Shown here: piece by piece, positions 40,384-50,079 of the stretch | Numbering within the stretch: position 1 is the first letter of the stretch | Layout of the letters: each line of letters begins with the position of its first letter | From: Halorubrum kocurii JCM 14978 | Lineage (GTDB): Archaea > Halobacteriota > Halobacteria > Halobacteriales > Haloferacaceae | NCBI RefSeq assembly: GCF_000337355.1 | Contig: NZ_AOJH01000006.1 | Location: 58,183 to 122,182, forward strand | Length of the DNA stretch: 64,000 nt | Reading direction: 5' to 3' | The notes under the pieces: generated by a model | Seen by the model: only the letters and a program-made list of their open reading frames with translations | Databases searched by the model: none | Told to the model about the DNA's origin: nothing | Translations under genes and position numbers: made by a program

Positions 40384-42782
40384 AACTCGACGGCGAGTGT
40401 TTCGTCCTCGGTCACGGCCCACTCACCCGCGTCTGGGTTCCGGTCAACCCTTTCGAGTGTCTCGGGGGCGCTCGTCTCCTCGGTCTCGATCGTCACGGTC
40501 GCCGGAATCCGTTCGACCCCCTCGACGGTAGCGCTGAACCGGGTTTCCGAGAGTGACCCGTCAGCTGCTGGTTCGAATCTGAACGCGAGTGATTCGTGTG
40601 TCTCGTTCGCTTCGAGCCGTATTGTCCCGGCAACATCACCATCGGCGTACTCGAAGGCTGCGTCGTTCCGGCCGCGGTCGAGTGGGATCTGAAGCGTCAC
40701 GGCTTCGAAGGCGGCGTCCGGCACCGACTCAGTCGGTTCCATCGTCGGCGTGATGGTGCCGGCCCGGAGAAACACCGGCATGTCGTCGAGGTCGACTTCC
40801 CGAGAGATGGTCTGTCCGCCCTCGTACCGCTTACCCGTCCAGTAGTCGACCCAGGTCCCGTCCGGGAGGTAGATGTCGACGTACCCGTCACGTGTCAACA
40901 CCGGCGCGAGCAGGAGGTTCTCACCGATCATGAACTGGTCGCCAATGCCCTGGACGCCACGGTCGTTCTGGAATTCGAGTACGAGCGGCCGCATCACGGG
41001 GAGGCCCGTCTCGGGAGCGCGCTCAGCGTACGAGAAGAGGTACGGTAACAGTCGGTACCGCTCCCGCGCGTAGTCACGGACGATGTCGAGCGCACGGTCG
41101 CCGAACTCCCACGGTTCTCTCGGGGTCGTCCCGTGGAACCGGGCGTGGCTGTTACCGAGTAAGCCGAACTGCGCCCACCTGACGTACAGTTCGGTCGATG
41201 GTTCACCGTGGAACCCGCCGATGTCCGCGCCCCAGAATGCGTAGCCCGAGAGGATGAGACTCAACCCACCGCGGAGGGACGCCGCCATCGCCTCAAAGGT
41301 GGTGTTGGGGTCGCCGCCCCAGTGGATGGGATACTGCTGGCCACCGGCCCACCCTGGACGTGCCCATAGAATCGGTCGACGGTCGGGTCTGGCTTCGGCC
41401 ATCGCCTCGTAGACGGTCTCCGTATAGCGGTGTGCCTGCCGATTCCGACTGACTTTACCGCTCGTCATATCGTGACAGATAGCGTCTTCGGGCAGATATT
41501 CGCCGAAGTCCGTTTTGAAGGCGTCAACACCCATGTCCAAGAGGTGTGCGTGACGGTCCTTCCACCACTCGACGGCCTCGGGGTTCGAGAAGTCGACGAT
41601 ACTACTGCGGGTGGGTGACCAGTTCAGCCGCGACAACATGTACGGCTTCCCCCCTGGGTCGGACACCAGATAGCCGTTCTCCCTGGCCTCATCGAATGCC
41701 TCCGTCGATGTCGACAGATACGGATTCTCCCACAGGGAGAGTTTGAATCCTTCGTCGTGTAGCTGTTCGATCATTCCCTCGGGGTCGGGGAAATCCTCGC
41801 GGTCCCACAAGAGGTCACACAACTGGTCGTCCTTGAGCCACGGCGGATCCAGATGCAACACGTCGCTGGGGATCTCCTCCGATCGGAGCCGGGTTGCGAC
41901 CGACTCTAACTCCTCTCGATTCTGGTATGCCAGCCGTGACATCCAGATCCCGAGGCTCCACTTCGGAATCGAACCGGGCCGTCCGCTCAACGCCGTGTAG
42001 TTCTCAATGATGTCTTTAAATGAGGGACCGTAAAAGAAGACAAACTGGAAGTTATCGTCGTGAACGGCAACCTCGTTCGACACCGTCGACTCGCTCCCGA
42101 TGTCGAAATCCACCTTCCGGTAGGTGTCCGCGAGGAATCCGTACCCCTTCGACGAGAGGAAGAACGGGACGTTCTTGTAGGAATGAGTCGTGTCGGTGCC
42201 GTGCGGTTGCGTGACCCAAGACTCGACGTGTTGGCCGCGCTTTTCGAATTCGGTGAACTTCTCGCCGAGCCCGAAGATGCGCTCGTCTCCCTGGAGTTTA
42301 AACGCGGCACCGGTCTCCGTGGTCCGAAGCGGCCATCGGTTCGTCTCTTCCGCGGTGAATCCGAGTGGCCGTGATCGAGCACCGCCCTTGGCGACGGCGT
42401 CGTCCCGCTGTTCTGATAGTAACCACCGGCCGTCCACGGTCTCGACCCGAAAGGACCACTCCGTCAGCTCAACTGTGACACACAAATCGGTGGTCTCGAT
42501 CACGAGGGTTCCGTCGTTTTGCTGGATGTCGAGTTGGTTGGGACCGTCCCAGACGCTCTCGTTGAGCGGCAGCGTCTCGGTCCCGTCCCGCACTTCAGGT
42601 GTCGCGTAGAACTCGAAGCGGAACACGCTGTCGTTGTAAAACCGGATTTCGACCGGATAGCCAGTTTTCGGGAGCGAAAAGTTTCCGACTTCACCGCCGT
42701 CGTACTCGACCTCGCAGTCCAGAACCACCCCGTCGTCACGCTCTGCTAACACCGTCGCTTCTGCGACCGTTGCACGCGGCAT
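40380..42782 (-). CDS. GH31 glycosidase (alpha-xylosidase/alpha-glucosidase)
   Basis: 800 aa from ATG 42782, placed by a TATA box (gatatatt at about 42808-42815); the longer frame to 43238 overlaps the divergent FAH gene. Domains: N-terminal beta-sandwich, GH31 barrel from about 240, C-terminal beta domains. The nucleophile Asp lies in DAFKTDFGEYLPED, the form seen in YicI-type alpha-xylosidases (KTDFGE), and the acid/base Asp in IHWGGDPNTTFEAMAASLRG. No signal peptide, so it cleaves imported oligosaccharides such as isoprimeverose. It connects the ABC importer with pentose oxidation. Confidence 0.85.
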   Translation of the reverse strand: MPRATVAEATVLAERDDGVVLDCEVEYDGGEVGNFSLPKTGYPVEIRFYNDSVFRFEFYATPEVRDGTETLPLNESVWDGPNQLDIQQNDGTLVIETTDLCVTVELTEWSFRVETVDGRWLLSEQRDDAVAKGGARSRPLGFTAEETNRWPLRTTETGAAFKLQGDERIFGLGEKFTEFEKRGQHVESWVTQPHGTDTTHSYKNVPFFLSSKGYGFLADTYRKVDFDIGSESTVSNEVAVHDDNFQFVFFYGPSFKDIIENYTALSGRPGSIPKWSLGIWMSRLAYQNREELESVATRLRSEEIPSDVLHLDPPWLKDDQLCDLLWDREDFPDPEGMIEQLHDEGFKLSLWENPYLSTSTEAFDEARENGYLVSDPGGKPYMLSRLNWSPTRSSIVDFSNPEAVEWWKDRHAHLLDMGVDAFKTDFGEYLPEDAICHDMTSGKVSRNRQAHRYTETVYEAMAEARPDRRPILWARPGWAGGQQYPIHWGGDPNTTFEAMAASLRGGLSLILSGYAFWGADIGGFHGEPSTELYVRWAQFGLLGNSHARFHGTTPREPWEFGDRALDIVRDYARERYRLLPYLFSYAERAPETGLPVMRPLVLEFQNDRGVQGIGDQFMIGENLLLAPVLTRDGYVDIYLPDGTWVDYWTGKRYEGGQTISREVDLDDMPVFLRAGTITPTMEPTESVPDAAFEAVTLQIPLDRGRNDAAFEYADGDVAGTIRLEANETHESLAFRFEPAADGSLSETRFSATVEGVERIPATVTIETEETSAPETLERVDRNPDAGEWAVTEDETLAVEF

Positions 42783-42807
42783 ACTAACACCCTCCACATC
42801 CAACCCT

Positions 42808-42815
42808 AATATATC
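42808..42815 (-). promoter_or_regulatory. TATA box for the GH31 gene
   Basis: On the minus strand gatatatt lies 26-33 nt before ATG 42782 and decides the start codon. The divergent FAH gene has its own gttatatg at 42925-42932, the same distance from ATG 42958. Confidence 0.5.
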
Positions 42816-42957
42816 ATTCCCCGGGTGTGTGCTCGAACTCTGGCGAACGGGTGAACGCAGTGCTCGGGTGCGGCCTCCGCCTCCCAGACGGCTATCTCCC
42901 GGCGATCCATGCCAGGGTGATCCGGTTATATGACCCGGGCGCTCGTGAGCTATCAGT

Positions 42958-43845
42958 ATGCGGCTGATAAGGTTCGCGACGGACGGTGCCACTGCGAGTC
43001 TCGGCGTCCACAAGCCCGATAGCGGCGTGGTGGTCGACCTCGAAACGATCGGCGATGAACTCGATGTCGGGCTCTCGGAAACCATGCCGGAACTGCTGGC
43101 CGAGCCACGGTGGCGCGAGAAGCTCGATCTGCTCGTGACCCACGCGGCGGAAACCGGGGCAGGCGAACGCGACGCGGAAACCGTTGAGCTGCTGGCACCC
43201 ATCGAGTCCCCTGGAAAAATCATCTGTGTGGGTCTCAACTACATTGAACACGTCGAGGAGGGCGGGCAGGAGCGCCCGGAGAACCCGATCCTGTTCTCGA
43301 AGTTCACGAACGCCATCACCGGCCCGGACTCGGAGATTGCGTGGGACCCGGAGTTAACAGCGGAGGTCGATTACGAGGCAGAGCTCGCCCTCGTCGTGGG
43401 CGACCGCACGCGCAGAGTGGCCCCGGAGGAGGCGACGGATCACCTCGCGGGCTACACCGTCGCGAACGACGTCTCCGCGAGGGATCTACAGTTCGCCGAC
43501 GACCAGTGGGTCCGTGGTAAAAGCCTCGACGGGTTCTGTCCGCTCGGCCCCTCCATCGTCACCGAAGACGAACTCGACGACCCCGAGGCCTGCTCGATCT
43601 GGACGGAAGTAAACGGCGAGCGACTCCAAGACTCGTCGACATCGAACCTCATCTTCGACATTGACACCCTCGTTTCGTTCTGTAGCGACGCGTTCACGCT
43701 CGAGCCGGGGGACGTGATCCTCACTGGGACGCCACCGGGCGTGGGTGCGTTCCGGGAGCCGCCAATTTATTTGCAGGACAGTGACACCGTCGAGGTCGGA
43801 ATCGAGGGCATCGGCACATTGACCAACCACTGCGGCCACGACTGA
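42958..43845 (+). CDS. Fumarylacetoacetate-hydrolase-family enzyme (2-keto-3-deoxy acid pathway)
   Basis: 295 aa. The FAH fold is clear: IICVGLNYIEHVEEGG, PILFSKFTNAITGPDSEI, metal ligands in VDYEAELALVVG and the later YTVANDVSARDLQF, then GKSLDGFCPLGPSIV and GDVILTGTPPGVGAF. Members include 2-keto-3-deoxy-pentonate dehydratases (XacE-type in Haloferax) and acylpyruvate hydrolases. In this context dehydration of 2-keto-3-deoxyxylonate is the best guess. It is divergent from the GH31 gene and close to a kinase-like gene downstream. Confidence 0.82.
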   Translation: MRLIRFATDGATASLGVHKPDSGVVVDLETIGDELDVGLSETMPELLAEPRWREKLDLLVTHAAETGAGERDAETVELLAPIESPGKIICVGLNYIEHVEEGGQERPENPILFSKFTNAITGPDSEIAWDPELTAEVDYEAELALVVGDRTRRVAPEEATDHLAGYTVANDVSARDLQFADDQWVRGKSLDGFCPLGPSIVTEDELDDPEACSIWTEVNGERLQDSSTSNLIFDIDTLVSFCSDAFTLEPGDVILTGTPPGVGAFREPPIYLQDSDTVEVGIEGIGTLTNHCGHD

Positions 43846-43925
43846 TTCGCACGGACAGATCACTCCGGACCACGCCGACTTTGACAGGCAAAGGAGTCAT
43901 AACGAACTGATTCTTAGGATAGGTA

Positions 43926-44876
43926 ATGCCTGAGAGTAGGAGCCTGATTGCGTCGGTTTTCCCCGATCGTGCCGTCGAGTCGGCATCCGCCTCGACCGCC
44001 GGGAACTCTAAGCGGACGGTCGCCGTGTGGTTCGAGGAGGAGGATCCTGTGGTGTTACAGTACTCCACCGACTCGTCACTGCGGACCGAGGGCGAATTGG
44101 CGCGCGCAATCCGCACCCGAACGGCCGTTCCAGTCCCGCGGGTTGTCGAAATCGGGTCCCATGGAGCGAGCAGCTACATCGTCAGCGAGCTGGCTCCGGG
44201 GAAGAACCTGCACAGCCGGTTCGCCGGTCTCGACCGTGAACCGCAGCAGCGGATCGCTCGGCAGTTCGGCCACTACCTCGCCGAGATTCACGACGCGTTC
44301 AGCTTTGAGGGAGTGGGTCAAGTCAACAGTTCGATGGGACCGGACGGCCTGCAGTTCCACGCCGCTGAGTCTGATGACTTCGAGGGCTGGTTTCGCCGAT
44401 ACGCGAGGGAGGGAATCGAAGCGTTGCCCGACCCGTTCGACCCGGTTCGTGGTCGGCTCGAAGACGCGGTTCTGTCGTGGGGATACGACAGCGACTGGGA
44501 CCCGCGTCTCTTTCCGTGGGACCTCCGTCCGGGGAACGCGCTTGCCATGGACGGCGAACTGTCCGCAGTCCTGGACTGGGGCGACCCGCTCGCGGCCCCA
44601 CCGGGGCTTGCCGTCGCAAAAGCGCAACACCTTATCGCGGACTGGTACGTCGAAGACACCGCGCCGGTCCGGTCGGCGTTCCGCGACGGGTACGAGTCGG
44701 TCCGTCCGTACCCAACGGTACCGACGGTCTTCTCCCTCGTGGCAGTCCTCCGATCGGCAGTCGACTCACACGGGGTCGTCACCCGACCGCGATACCCGGA
44801 ATGGACCGGCGAGAAGGCGGTCGCGTTCCACCTCGATCGACTGCACGACATCTTGGCGGAGGCCGACGAGGACTGA
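43926..44876 (+). CDS. Aminoglycoside-phosphotransferase-fold kinase
   Basis: 316 aa of the APH/choline-kinase superfamily. VAVWFEEEDPVVLQYSTDSS provides the N-lobe, ELAPGKNLHSRFAGLD the hinge, HYLAEIHDAFSFEG the helix, and the catalytic loop is degenerate (LFPWDLRPGNALAMD with D..P.N, then AVLDWGDPLAAPPGLAVA carrying the DxG-like metal site). It probably phosphorylates a small hydroxyl compound, possibly a sugar. It follows the FAH gene by 80 nt on the same strand, so both may be one unit. Confidence 0.78.
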   Translation: MPESRSLIASVFPDRAVESASASTAGNSKRTVAVWFEEEDPVVLQYSTDSSLRTEGELARAIRTRTAVPVPRVVEIGSHGASSYIVSELAPGKNLHSRFAGLDREPQQRIARQFGHYLAEIHDAFSFEGVGQVNSSMGPDGLQFHAAESDDFEGWFRRYAREGIEALPDPFDPVRGRLEDAVLSWGYDSDWDPRLFPWDLRPGNALAMDGELSAVLDWGDPLAAPPGLAVAKAQHLIADWYVEDTAPVRSAFRDGYESVRPYPTVPTVFSLVAVLRSAVDSHGVVTRPRYPEWTGEKAVAFHLDRLHDILAEADED

Positions 44877-45001
44877 TCCGGGTCGTTGTCGTCTTCGGCG
44901 GCGATCGACGGTACGAATCGGCGACCACTGACCACCGGCGAAGTGAATCGTCCGGCGGGAACACCTCGATTCGGCGGGCTAACACCGAACAGGCAGCACA
45001 C

Positions 45002-45013
45002 GATATATATACC
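45002..45013 (+). promoter_or_regulatory. TATA box of the histidine-phosphatase gene
   Basis: The sequence gatatatatacc lies 22-33 nt before ATG 45035 and supports that start over longer upstream readings. Confidence 0.5.
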
Positions 45014-45034
45014 AGGGGTGAATTAATTATTCCG

Positions 45035-45661
45035 ATGGGCAAGATACTACTACTCCGACACGGGGAGACCGAATGGAACCGAGTCGACCGGATCCAGGGG
45101 TGGCGAGACATCTCACTCAACGACCGTGGTCGGAGCCAGTCTAGGGCAGCGTCGCAGTTTCTCGCGGAGCAGTATCCGGATCTCAACCGCATAGTCGCCT
45201 CTGACCTGTCGCGAGCCGCGGAGACGGCCGAAACCGTCGTTTCAGCCCCCACGTTCGATGACCTCAACGTCGAGTACGACACGCGGTGGCGCGAGCGAGA
45301 CTTCGGCATCTACGAAGGAGACCGGGGAGACACGTTCTTCCAAGAGAACCCCGAGTTTGCAGTCATCGACGGGCTAGAAGGGGCGAAGCAGAACGTGCCA
45401 GAAGACGGGGAGAGCTACATCCAGTTTAGAGATCGCATCTTGGACGGATGGTCGGAGCTGCGGACCACCGACGAGACGGTCCTCTTGGTCACCCACAGCG
45501 GGGCTATCAGGACTATTATCGCCGCGGTAGAGGACATTACCATCGACCGCGCGCTTCTGGACTACAAGATTGCCAATGGCAGCATCACCGAAGTGGTCGT
45601 CGAAGACGAGGTGTGGCTCGACATCGTCAACCGGATCGAACACCTCTCGCCGTCACTGTGA
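45035..45661 (+). CDS. Histidine phosphatase / phosphoglycerate-mutase-like protein
   Basis: 208 aa. The phospho-His motif is ILLLRHGETEWNRVDRIQGW (5-24), with Arg in VASDLSRAAETAETV and the second catalytic His in VLLVTHSGAIRTII. ATG 45035 follows a TATA box at 45002-45013. Family members dephosphorylate phosphosugars, cobalamin precursors and others. Placement between an APH-like kinase and an aldose dehydrogenase-like gene hints at sugar phosphates. Confidence 0.85.
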   Translation: MGKILLLRHGETEWNRVDRIQGWRDISLNDRGRSQSRAASQFLAEQYPDLNRIVASDLSRAAETAETVVSAPTFDDLNVEYDTRWRERDFGIYEGDRGDTFFQENPEFAVIDGLEGAKQNVPEDGESYIQFRDRILDGWSELRTTDETVLLVTHSGAIRTIIAAVEDITIDRALLDYKIANGSITEVVVEDEVWLDIVNRIEHLSPSL

Positions 45662-45736
45662 GACGGGGGTGGTTCACCGATATCCGTGCCGCGAGGGACG
45701 CGTAACTGTTTTGGTCGATTCGTCCGTCAGGTCCGT

Positions 45737-46795
45737 ATGGAGACCGTTCCGTCGCTCGAACGCTTTCGTCGTCGAGACTGGCTGAAGACCGAACCCGAGG
45801 GCAGTGTTCGGTTCGCACTCGTCGGACTCGGGTCATTCACGCGCGAGTGGATCATTCCTGCCTTGGAGCGGTCGACGTACAACGAGGCGACCTGTCTTGT
45901 CAGTGGGGACGCGGAGAAAGCCGACCGAATCGCCGAGGAACACGGCGTCGGGTCGGCCGTCACGTACGAGGGGTTCCTCGACGGCACGGCTGACGACAGC
46001 TACGACGCGGTGTACATCGCGACGCCGAACGCCCTGCACCTGCCCTACGCCGAACACGCCGCAGCCAACGGGAAGCACGTCCTCTGTGAAAAGCCGATGG
46101 AGGCCACGGCCGACCGCGCTCGAGAGATGGTCGAGACGTGTGAGGCCGCGGGTGTAACACTGATGGTAGCGTATCGACTCCAGTTTAACCCGACCGTCCG
46201 CTGGGTGCGGAGCCTCCTCCGTGAAGGGACCCTCGGGATGCCGGTCCACGTCAGGGGCGCCATGTCCCAGGACATCTTCGAGGCAATCTCGCCCGACCCG
46301 AATCAATGGCGTCTGGATCCGGAGCTCTCCGGCGGGGCCGCACTGGCCGACCTCGGGTTGTACCCGCTGAACACCAGCCGATTCCTCCTAGATGCCGACC
46401 CGACCGAGGTCACCGCGCAGGTGAGCAACCGCCACGACGCGTTCGAGGGCGTGGACGAATCGATCGCGTTCACTGTCAGCTACGACGACGGAACGGTGGG
46501 AGCCTACACGGCAAGCCAGCGATCCGACGTGACGAGCCACCTCCACGTCACCGGGACGGCGGGGACCGTCAGACTCGAACCGACCTTCTTCGGTGAAGTC
46601 GAGGCCACCCTCCAGACCGACGAAGGGACTCTAACCGTCGAACCGGGCGAAGAAAACGAGATGATCGAGGAGTTCGACTACTTCGCGAGCCGCGTCCTCA
46701 CCGACGTAGACGTAGCCCCTGACGGCCGACACGGCCTCGAGGACATGCGGACCATCGAACGACTGTACCGAGACGCGGGGCTCGACCTCGGCTGA
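45737..46795 (+). CDS. Gfo/Idh/MocA oxidoreductase, D-xylose-dehydrogenase-like
   Basis: 352 aa from ATG 45737 (METVPSLERFRRRDWLKTEP). NAD(P) loop VRFALVGLGSFTREWIIPAL, YDAVYIATPNALHLPYAEHA and the catalytic Lys in VLCEKPMEAT, then a C-terminal substrate barrel with Asp/His near GGAALADLGLYPLN. The N-terminal 'FxRRDW' tail and overall pattern recall haloarchaeal D-xylose 1-dehydrogenase (XacA), the first oxidative step of pentose breakdown. The alternative is a general aldose dehydrogenase. It converges on the ABC importer operon. Confidence 0.82.
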   Translation: METVPSLERFRRRDWLKTEPEGSVRFALVGLGSFTREWIIPALERSTYNEATCLVSGDAEKADRIAEEHGVGSAVTYEGFLDGTADDSYDAVYIATPNALHLPYAEHAAANGKHVLCEKPMEATADRAREMVETCEAAGVTLMVAYRLQFNPTVRWVRSLLREGTLGMPVHVRGAMSQDIFEAISPDPNQWRLDPELSGGAALADLGLYPLNTSRFLLDADPTEVTAQVSNRHDAFEGVDESIAFTVSYDDGTVGAYTASQRSDVTSHLHVTGTAGTVRLEPTFFGEVEATLQTDEGTLTVEPGEENEMIEEFDYFASRVLTDVDVAPDGRHGLEDMRTIERLYRDAGLDLG

Positions 46796-46952
46796 CCGGC
46801 GGCGATCGGTCCGGGGATGCCTCCTACCCGGAACCGGCGGACGAACAGACATGGCCGACAACGGGCGTGGCCAAAGGGAGACAGTTGGCGGAATACCGGA
46901 CAGAGAACACCTCGAAAGCAGCCCCTGAGAACGGGGCACTGTCGTCTGAAGG

Positions 46953-48053
46953 CTACTGAACCGCCTGATTCTTCAGGCTGATCGCCTCGCCGCTGTCCGC
47001 ATCGAACAAGTAGACATTGGCCCGGTCGATGCCTGCCGTAACCAAATCCCCGGGTGAGGGGCGGACTGACGCTGGCGCCCTCACCGTCATATCCGTGTTC
47101 TCGACGCTCAGGAACAAGAAGTTACCGTCGCCTTGGTACTCTACCTCAGTCACTGACGCGGTGGCCGAGAGGTCCCTCGATTCGCCGACGACGATATCCT
47201 CGGGTCGGAGGCCGAACACGACATTCCGGACCCTGCCGTCGGCGCCCGTCGAGTCAATCGTACCCAGTTCCTGACCGAATAGGCTGACAGTCTCCCCGTC
47301 GACACTGCGTTCGACGGTGTTCATCGACGGACTGCCGAGGAACTCACCGACGAATCGGTTCGCAGGCTGGGTGTACGCCTCCTCCGGGCTTGCGGCTTGC
47401 TGCAGCCGTCCGTCATTCAGGATGGCGATCCGGTCGGACATCGTCATCGCCTCCTTTTGATCGTGAGTGACGTATATTGTAGTGATGTCGAGGTCCCGGT
47501 GGATGCGCTGTAGTTCGCGGCGCATTTCCGACCGAAGTTTGGCGTCGAGGTTCGAGAGGGGTTCATCGAGGAGGAACACGTCCGGTTCGCGGACGATCGC
47601 ACGACCCAGCGCGACCCGCTGTTTCTGACCGCCAGACATCTCGTCAGGCGTGTCATCGAGAATGTCCGTGATCTCAAGCAGTTCGGCCATCTCGGTGACG
47701 TGCTCGTCGCGCTCGTCCTTCGACATGCCTCCGGCGTGTTTCAGCCCGTAGGCCATGTTCTCCCGGCCAGTCATGCTGGGATACAGAGCGTAGTTCTGGA
47801 ACACCATGGCAACGTTACGCTCGGCCGGTGCCAAGTCCTGCACTTCTCGGTCGCCGATATTGATCGTCCCCTCCGTGACCGTCTCGAGGCCCGCAATCAT
47901 TCGTAGGGTCGTCGTCTTCCCGCAGCCGGAGGGGCCGACGATGACGGCGAACTGTCCATCGCCGATGGTCATGTTCAGGTCGTCGACCGCTCGCTCGGTC
48001 CCCTGTGCGTCGTTGTACACCTTCGAGACGCCTTCGAGCGTAACGCGAGTCAT
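46953..48053 (-). CDS. Carbohydrate ABC importer ATP-binding subunit (second copy)
   Basis: 366 aa of the UgpC/MalK family. Walker A VGPSGCGKTTTLRMIAGLE (about 38-56), Q-loop MVFQNYALYPSMT, signature EMSGGQKQRVALGRAIV, Walker B DVFLLDEPLSNLDAKLRSEM and H-loop YVTHDQKEAMTM. A C-terminal regulatory TOBE region ends VYLFDADSGEAISL. The first base overlaps the end of the other ATPase gene, so both are co-translated. Two unequal ATPases in one importer are characteristic of the haloarchaeal xac transporter. Confidence 0.9.
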   Translation of the reverse strand: MTRVTLEGVSKVYNDAQGTERAVDDLNMTIGDGQFAVIVGPSGCGKTTTLRMIAGLETVTEGTINIGDREVQDLAPAERNVAMVFQNYALYPSMTGRENMAYGLKHAGGMSKDERDEHVTEMAELLEITDILDDTPDEMSGGQKQRVALGRAIVREPDVFLLDEPLSNLDAKLRSEMRRELQRIHRDLDITTIYVTHDQKEAMTMSDRIAILNDGRLQQAASPEEAYTQPANRFVGEFLGSPSMNTVERSVDGETVSLFGQELGTIDSTGADGRVRNVVFGLRPEDIVVGESRDLSATASVTEVEYQGDGNFLFLSVENTDMTVRAPASVRPSPGDLVTAGIDRANVYLFDADSGEAISLKNQAVQ

Positions 48054-49165
48054 TAGAGCCGCCTCCCCGCGCTGTCGAACGCGACGATCTGATCCACGTC
48101 GAACTGCACTTGGACCGAGTCACCTGGTGCACCGGTCAGGTTTGGAGACTGGATCGAAAACAGCCGGTCGTTGCGTTTGAGCGTCGCCTCGTAGGTGTGG
48201 CCCAGCGGTTCGATCACGTCGAGCTCGAACGTCACTGGATCCGTGAATCGACCTTCGGTGGAGCCGCCCTTCACGATCGCGTCCTCCGGGCGAACGCCGA
48301 TACGGGCCGTCTCGGGGGGCGCGTCAATCCCGATCTCGGTCATCAGCACCTCGCCGTTGAACAGTCCGCCGTCGGTGACGTCGATGAGGTTTATTGCGGG
48401 GTCGCCGAGGAACGTTGCCACGAACTCGTTGATCGGCTGTTTGTAGACCTCTTTTGGAGTGCCGACCTGTTCGATTTCCCCATTGTTCATGATGACGACT
48501 CTGTCGGCGATCGATAGGGCCTCTTCTTGATCGTGGGTGACGTACACCGTGGTAGTGCCGAGATGACGCTGAAGAGAGTGCAACTCGGCGCGGGTCTGGA
48601 CGCGGAGCTTGGCGTCGAGGTTCGAGAGCGGCTCGTCGAGAAGGAAGACCCGCGGTTCGCGGATGATTGTCCGACCGACTGCTACCCGCTGTCGCTGGCC
48701 GCCCGATAGCTGGTCGGGATCCTTTTCGAGGAGTTCGGTGATCTCGAGCATTTCGGCGACCTCTTCGATCTTTTGCTGCTTGGCGTCGCCCTCCAAGTCT
48801 GTCTTCCCGAGCGGAAATGCGAGGTTACCGCGGACCGTCTTGTGTGGATACAGCGCGTAGCTCTGGAACACCATCGACACGTCCCGGTTCTGGGGCAGGG
48901 TCTCTGTAACGTCCTCAGAACCGATACGGATCTGACCCCCCGTAACCGTCTCTAGGCCTGCGATCATCCGCAGGGTAGTCGTTTTCCCACATCCGGAGGG
49001 ACCGAGGAGGACGAGCAACTCGCCTGGCTGAACCTCAAGCGAGATGCCGTCGACCGCGACAGTGTCCTCGAAGTGTTTCGTCACCGATTCGAGTGTGATT
49101 CGGTAGCCTGTCGAGCCGTCGATTCCCGACTCACCGTCGTCCGTGTGGGTGTCTATCTGTGACAT
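48053..49165 (-). CDS. Carbohydrate ABC importer ATP-binding subunit (first copy)
   Basis: 370 aa. Walker A LLGPSGCGKTTTLRMIAGLE, Q-loop MVFQSYALYPHKTVRGNLAF, signature QLSGGQRQRVAVGRTII, Walker B RVFLLDEPLSNLDAKLR, H-loop YVTHDQEEALSIAD, C-terminal TOBE domain ending DQIVAFDSAGRRL. N-terminal 18 residues (MSQIDTHTDDGESGIDGSTG) are an extension absent from the other copy. The gene begins 1 nt after the permease stop and overlaps the second ATPase by one base. Confidence 0.9.
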   Translation of the reverse strand: MSQIDTHTDDGESGIDGSTGYRITLESVTKHFEDTVAVDGISLEVQPGELLVLLGPSGCGKTTTLRMIAGLETVTGGQIRIGSEDVTETLPQNRDVSMVFQSYALYPHKTVRGNLAFPLGKTDLEGDAKQQKIEEVAEMLEITELLEKDPDQLSGGQRQRVAVGRTIIREPRVFLLDEPLSNLDAKLRVQTRAELHSLQRHLGTTTVYVTHDQEEALSIADRVVIMNNGEIEQVGTPKEVYKQPINEFVATFLGDPAINLIDVTDGGLFNGEVLMTEIGIDAPPETARIGVRPEDAIVKGGSTEGRFTDPVTFELDVIEPLGHTYEATLKRNDRLFSIQSPNLTGAPGDSVQVQFDVDQIVAFDSAGRRL

Positions 49166-49166
49166 G

Positions 49167-50078
49167 TTAGTCCATGTTGCCGAAGCTGAGTCCCTCGACG
49201 AGGTACTTCTGGAGGTACAGGAAAATAATCAACACCGGGATCGTCGTCACGACCGATGCCGCCATGACGTCCCCCCAGACGTTCTCGAAGGCGTACTGGA
49301 GCTGTTCGATGCCAATCGGGAGCGTGTAGAGCCCCTGGTCACGCAGGATGACGCTCGCGTACAGGTACTCGTTCCAAGACAGGAGGAACGCGTACATGTA
49401 CGTGGCGACGATCGCGGGTTTGCTCATCGGGATGGTGATCCGCGCGATCACTTCGATTCGAGAGTAGCCGTCCATCAACCCCGCTTCCTCGATCTCTTTC
49501 GGGATCGACCGGAAGTAGTTACCCAGCAGATACAGCCCCAGGGGGATCACGAAGATGAAGTGGGTCACGATGATGCCCAGTCGGTTGTTGACCAACCCGA
49601 GCGTGACGAGAATTTGGAAAATCGGGATAACGAGCAGGATTCCTGCAAACATGTAGTTGACGAGAACCCCCCGGGAGAAGATCCACCGGCCGGGGTACTC
49701 CAGACGCGCGAAGCTGTACGCGCCGAAAATCGCGAAGGCGAGCCCGAGTGCCGCCGACACTGTACCAATGAACAGACTATTCAAGAAGTACTGCACGAAC
49801 GGGACCGTTTCAGCACCGAATAGCGTTTGATAGTTGGTGAGCGACAGGTCTGACACGGCGGGAACTAGCTGAGGCGTCCGCTGGTACAGCCACGCCTCGT
49901 CGACGAAGCTCGTGACGCCCATCCAGTAGAACGGAAACACCGACACGAACCCGACGAGACCGAGCGTGAGGAAGAACCCGACTCGTTCCCACAACGGTGC
50001 CTCTATCGATTGGCGCCGCAGCCGTCGGCTCATGCTACTGACCGCCTGCGACGTCTTTGTGATGATTTTCGTGAACAT
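49167..50078 (-). CDS. Carbohydrate ABC importer permease (MalG type)
   Basis: 303 aa from ATG 50078 (MFTKIITKTSQAVSSM), immediately after the upstream permease; the longer start is inside that gene. Six helices. The ATPase-contact EAA loop reads KEIEEAGLMDGYSRIEVIAR followed by ITIPMSKPAIVATYMYAF. Family 1 inner-membrane permeases of this size pair with MalF-type partners. Confidence 0.87.
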   Translation of the reverse strand: MFTKIITKTSQAVSSMSRRLRRQSIEAPLWERVGFFLTLGLVGFVSVFPFYWMGVTSFVDEAWLYQRTPQLVPAVSDLSLTNYQTLFGAETVPFVQYFLNSLFIGTVSAALGLAFAIFGAYSFARLEYPGRWIFSRGVLVNYMFAGILLVIPIFQILVTLGLVNNRLGIIVTHFIFVIPLGLYLLGNYFRSIPKEIEEAGLMDGYSRIEVIARITIPMSKPAIVATYMYAFLLSWNEYLYASVILRDQGLYTLPIGIEQLQYAFENVWGDVMAASVVTTIPVLIIFLYLQKYLVEGLSFGNMD

Positions 50079-50079
50079 G

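Noticed and set aside
42783-43238. N-terminal extension of the GH31 gene to 43238
   Set aside because: It would overlap the divergent FAH gene, has no GH31 homology, and a TATA box lies right before ATG 42782.
44477-45034. Long upstream extension of the histidine phosphatase frame
   Set aside because: It lies inside the APH-like kinase gene in another frame and has Arg/Gly-rich nonsense composition; the real start is ATG 45035 behind a TATA box.
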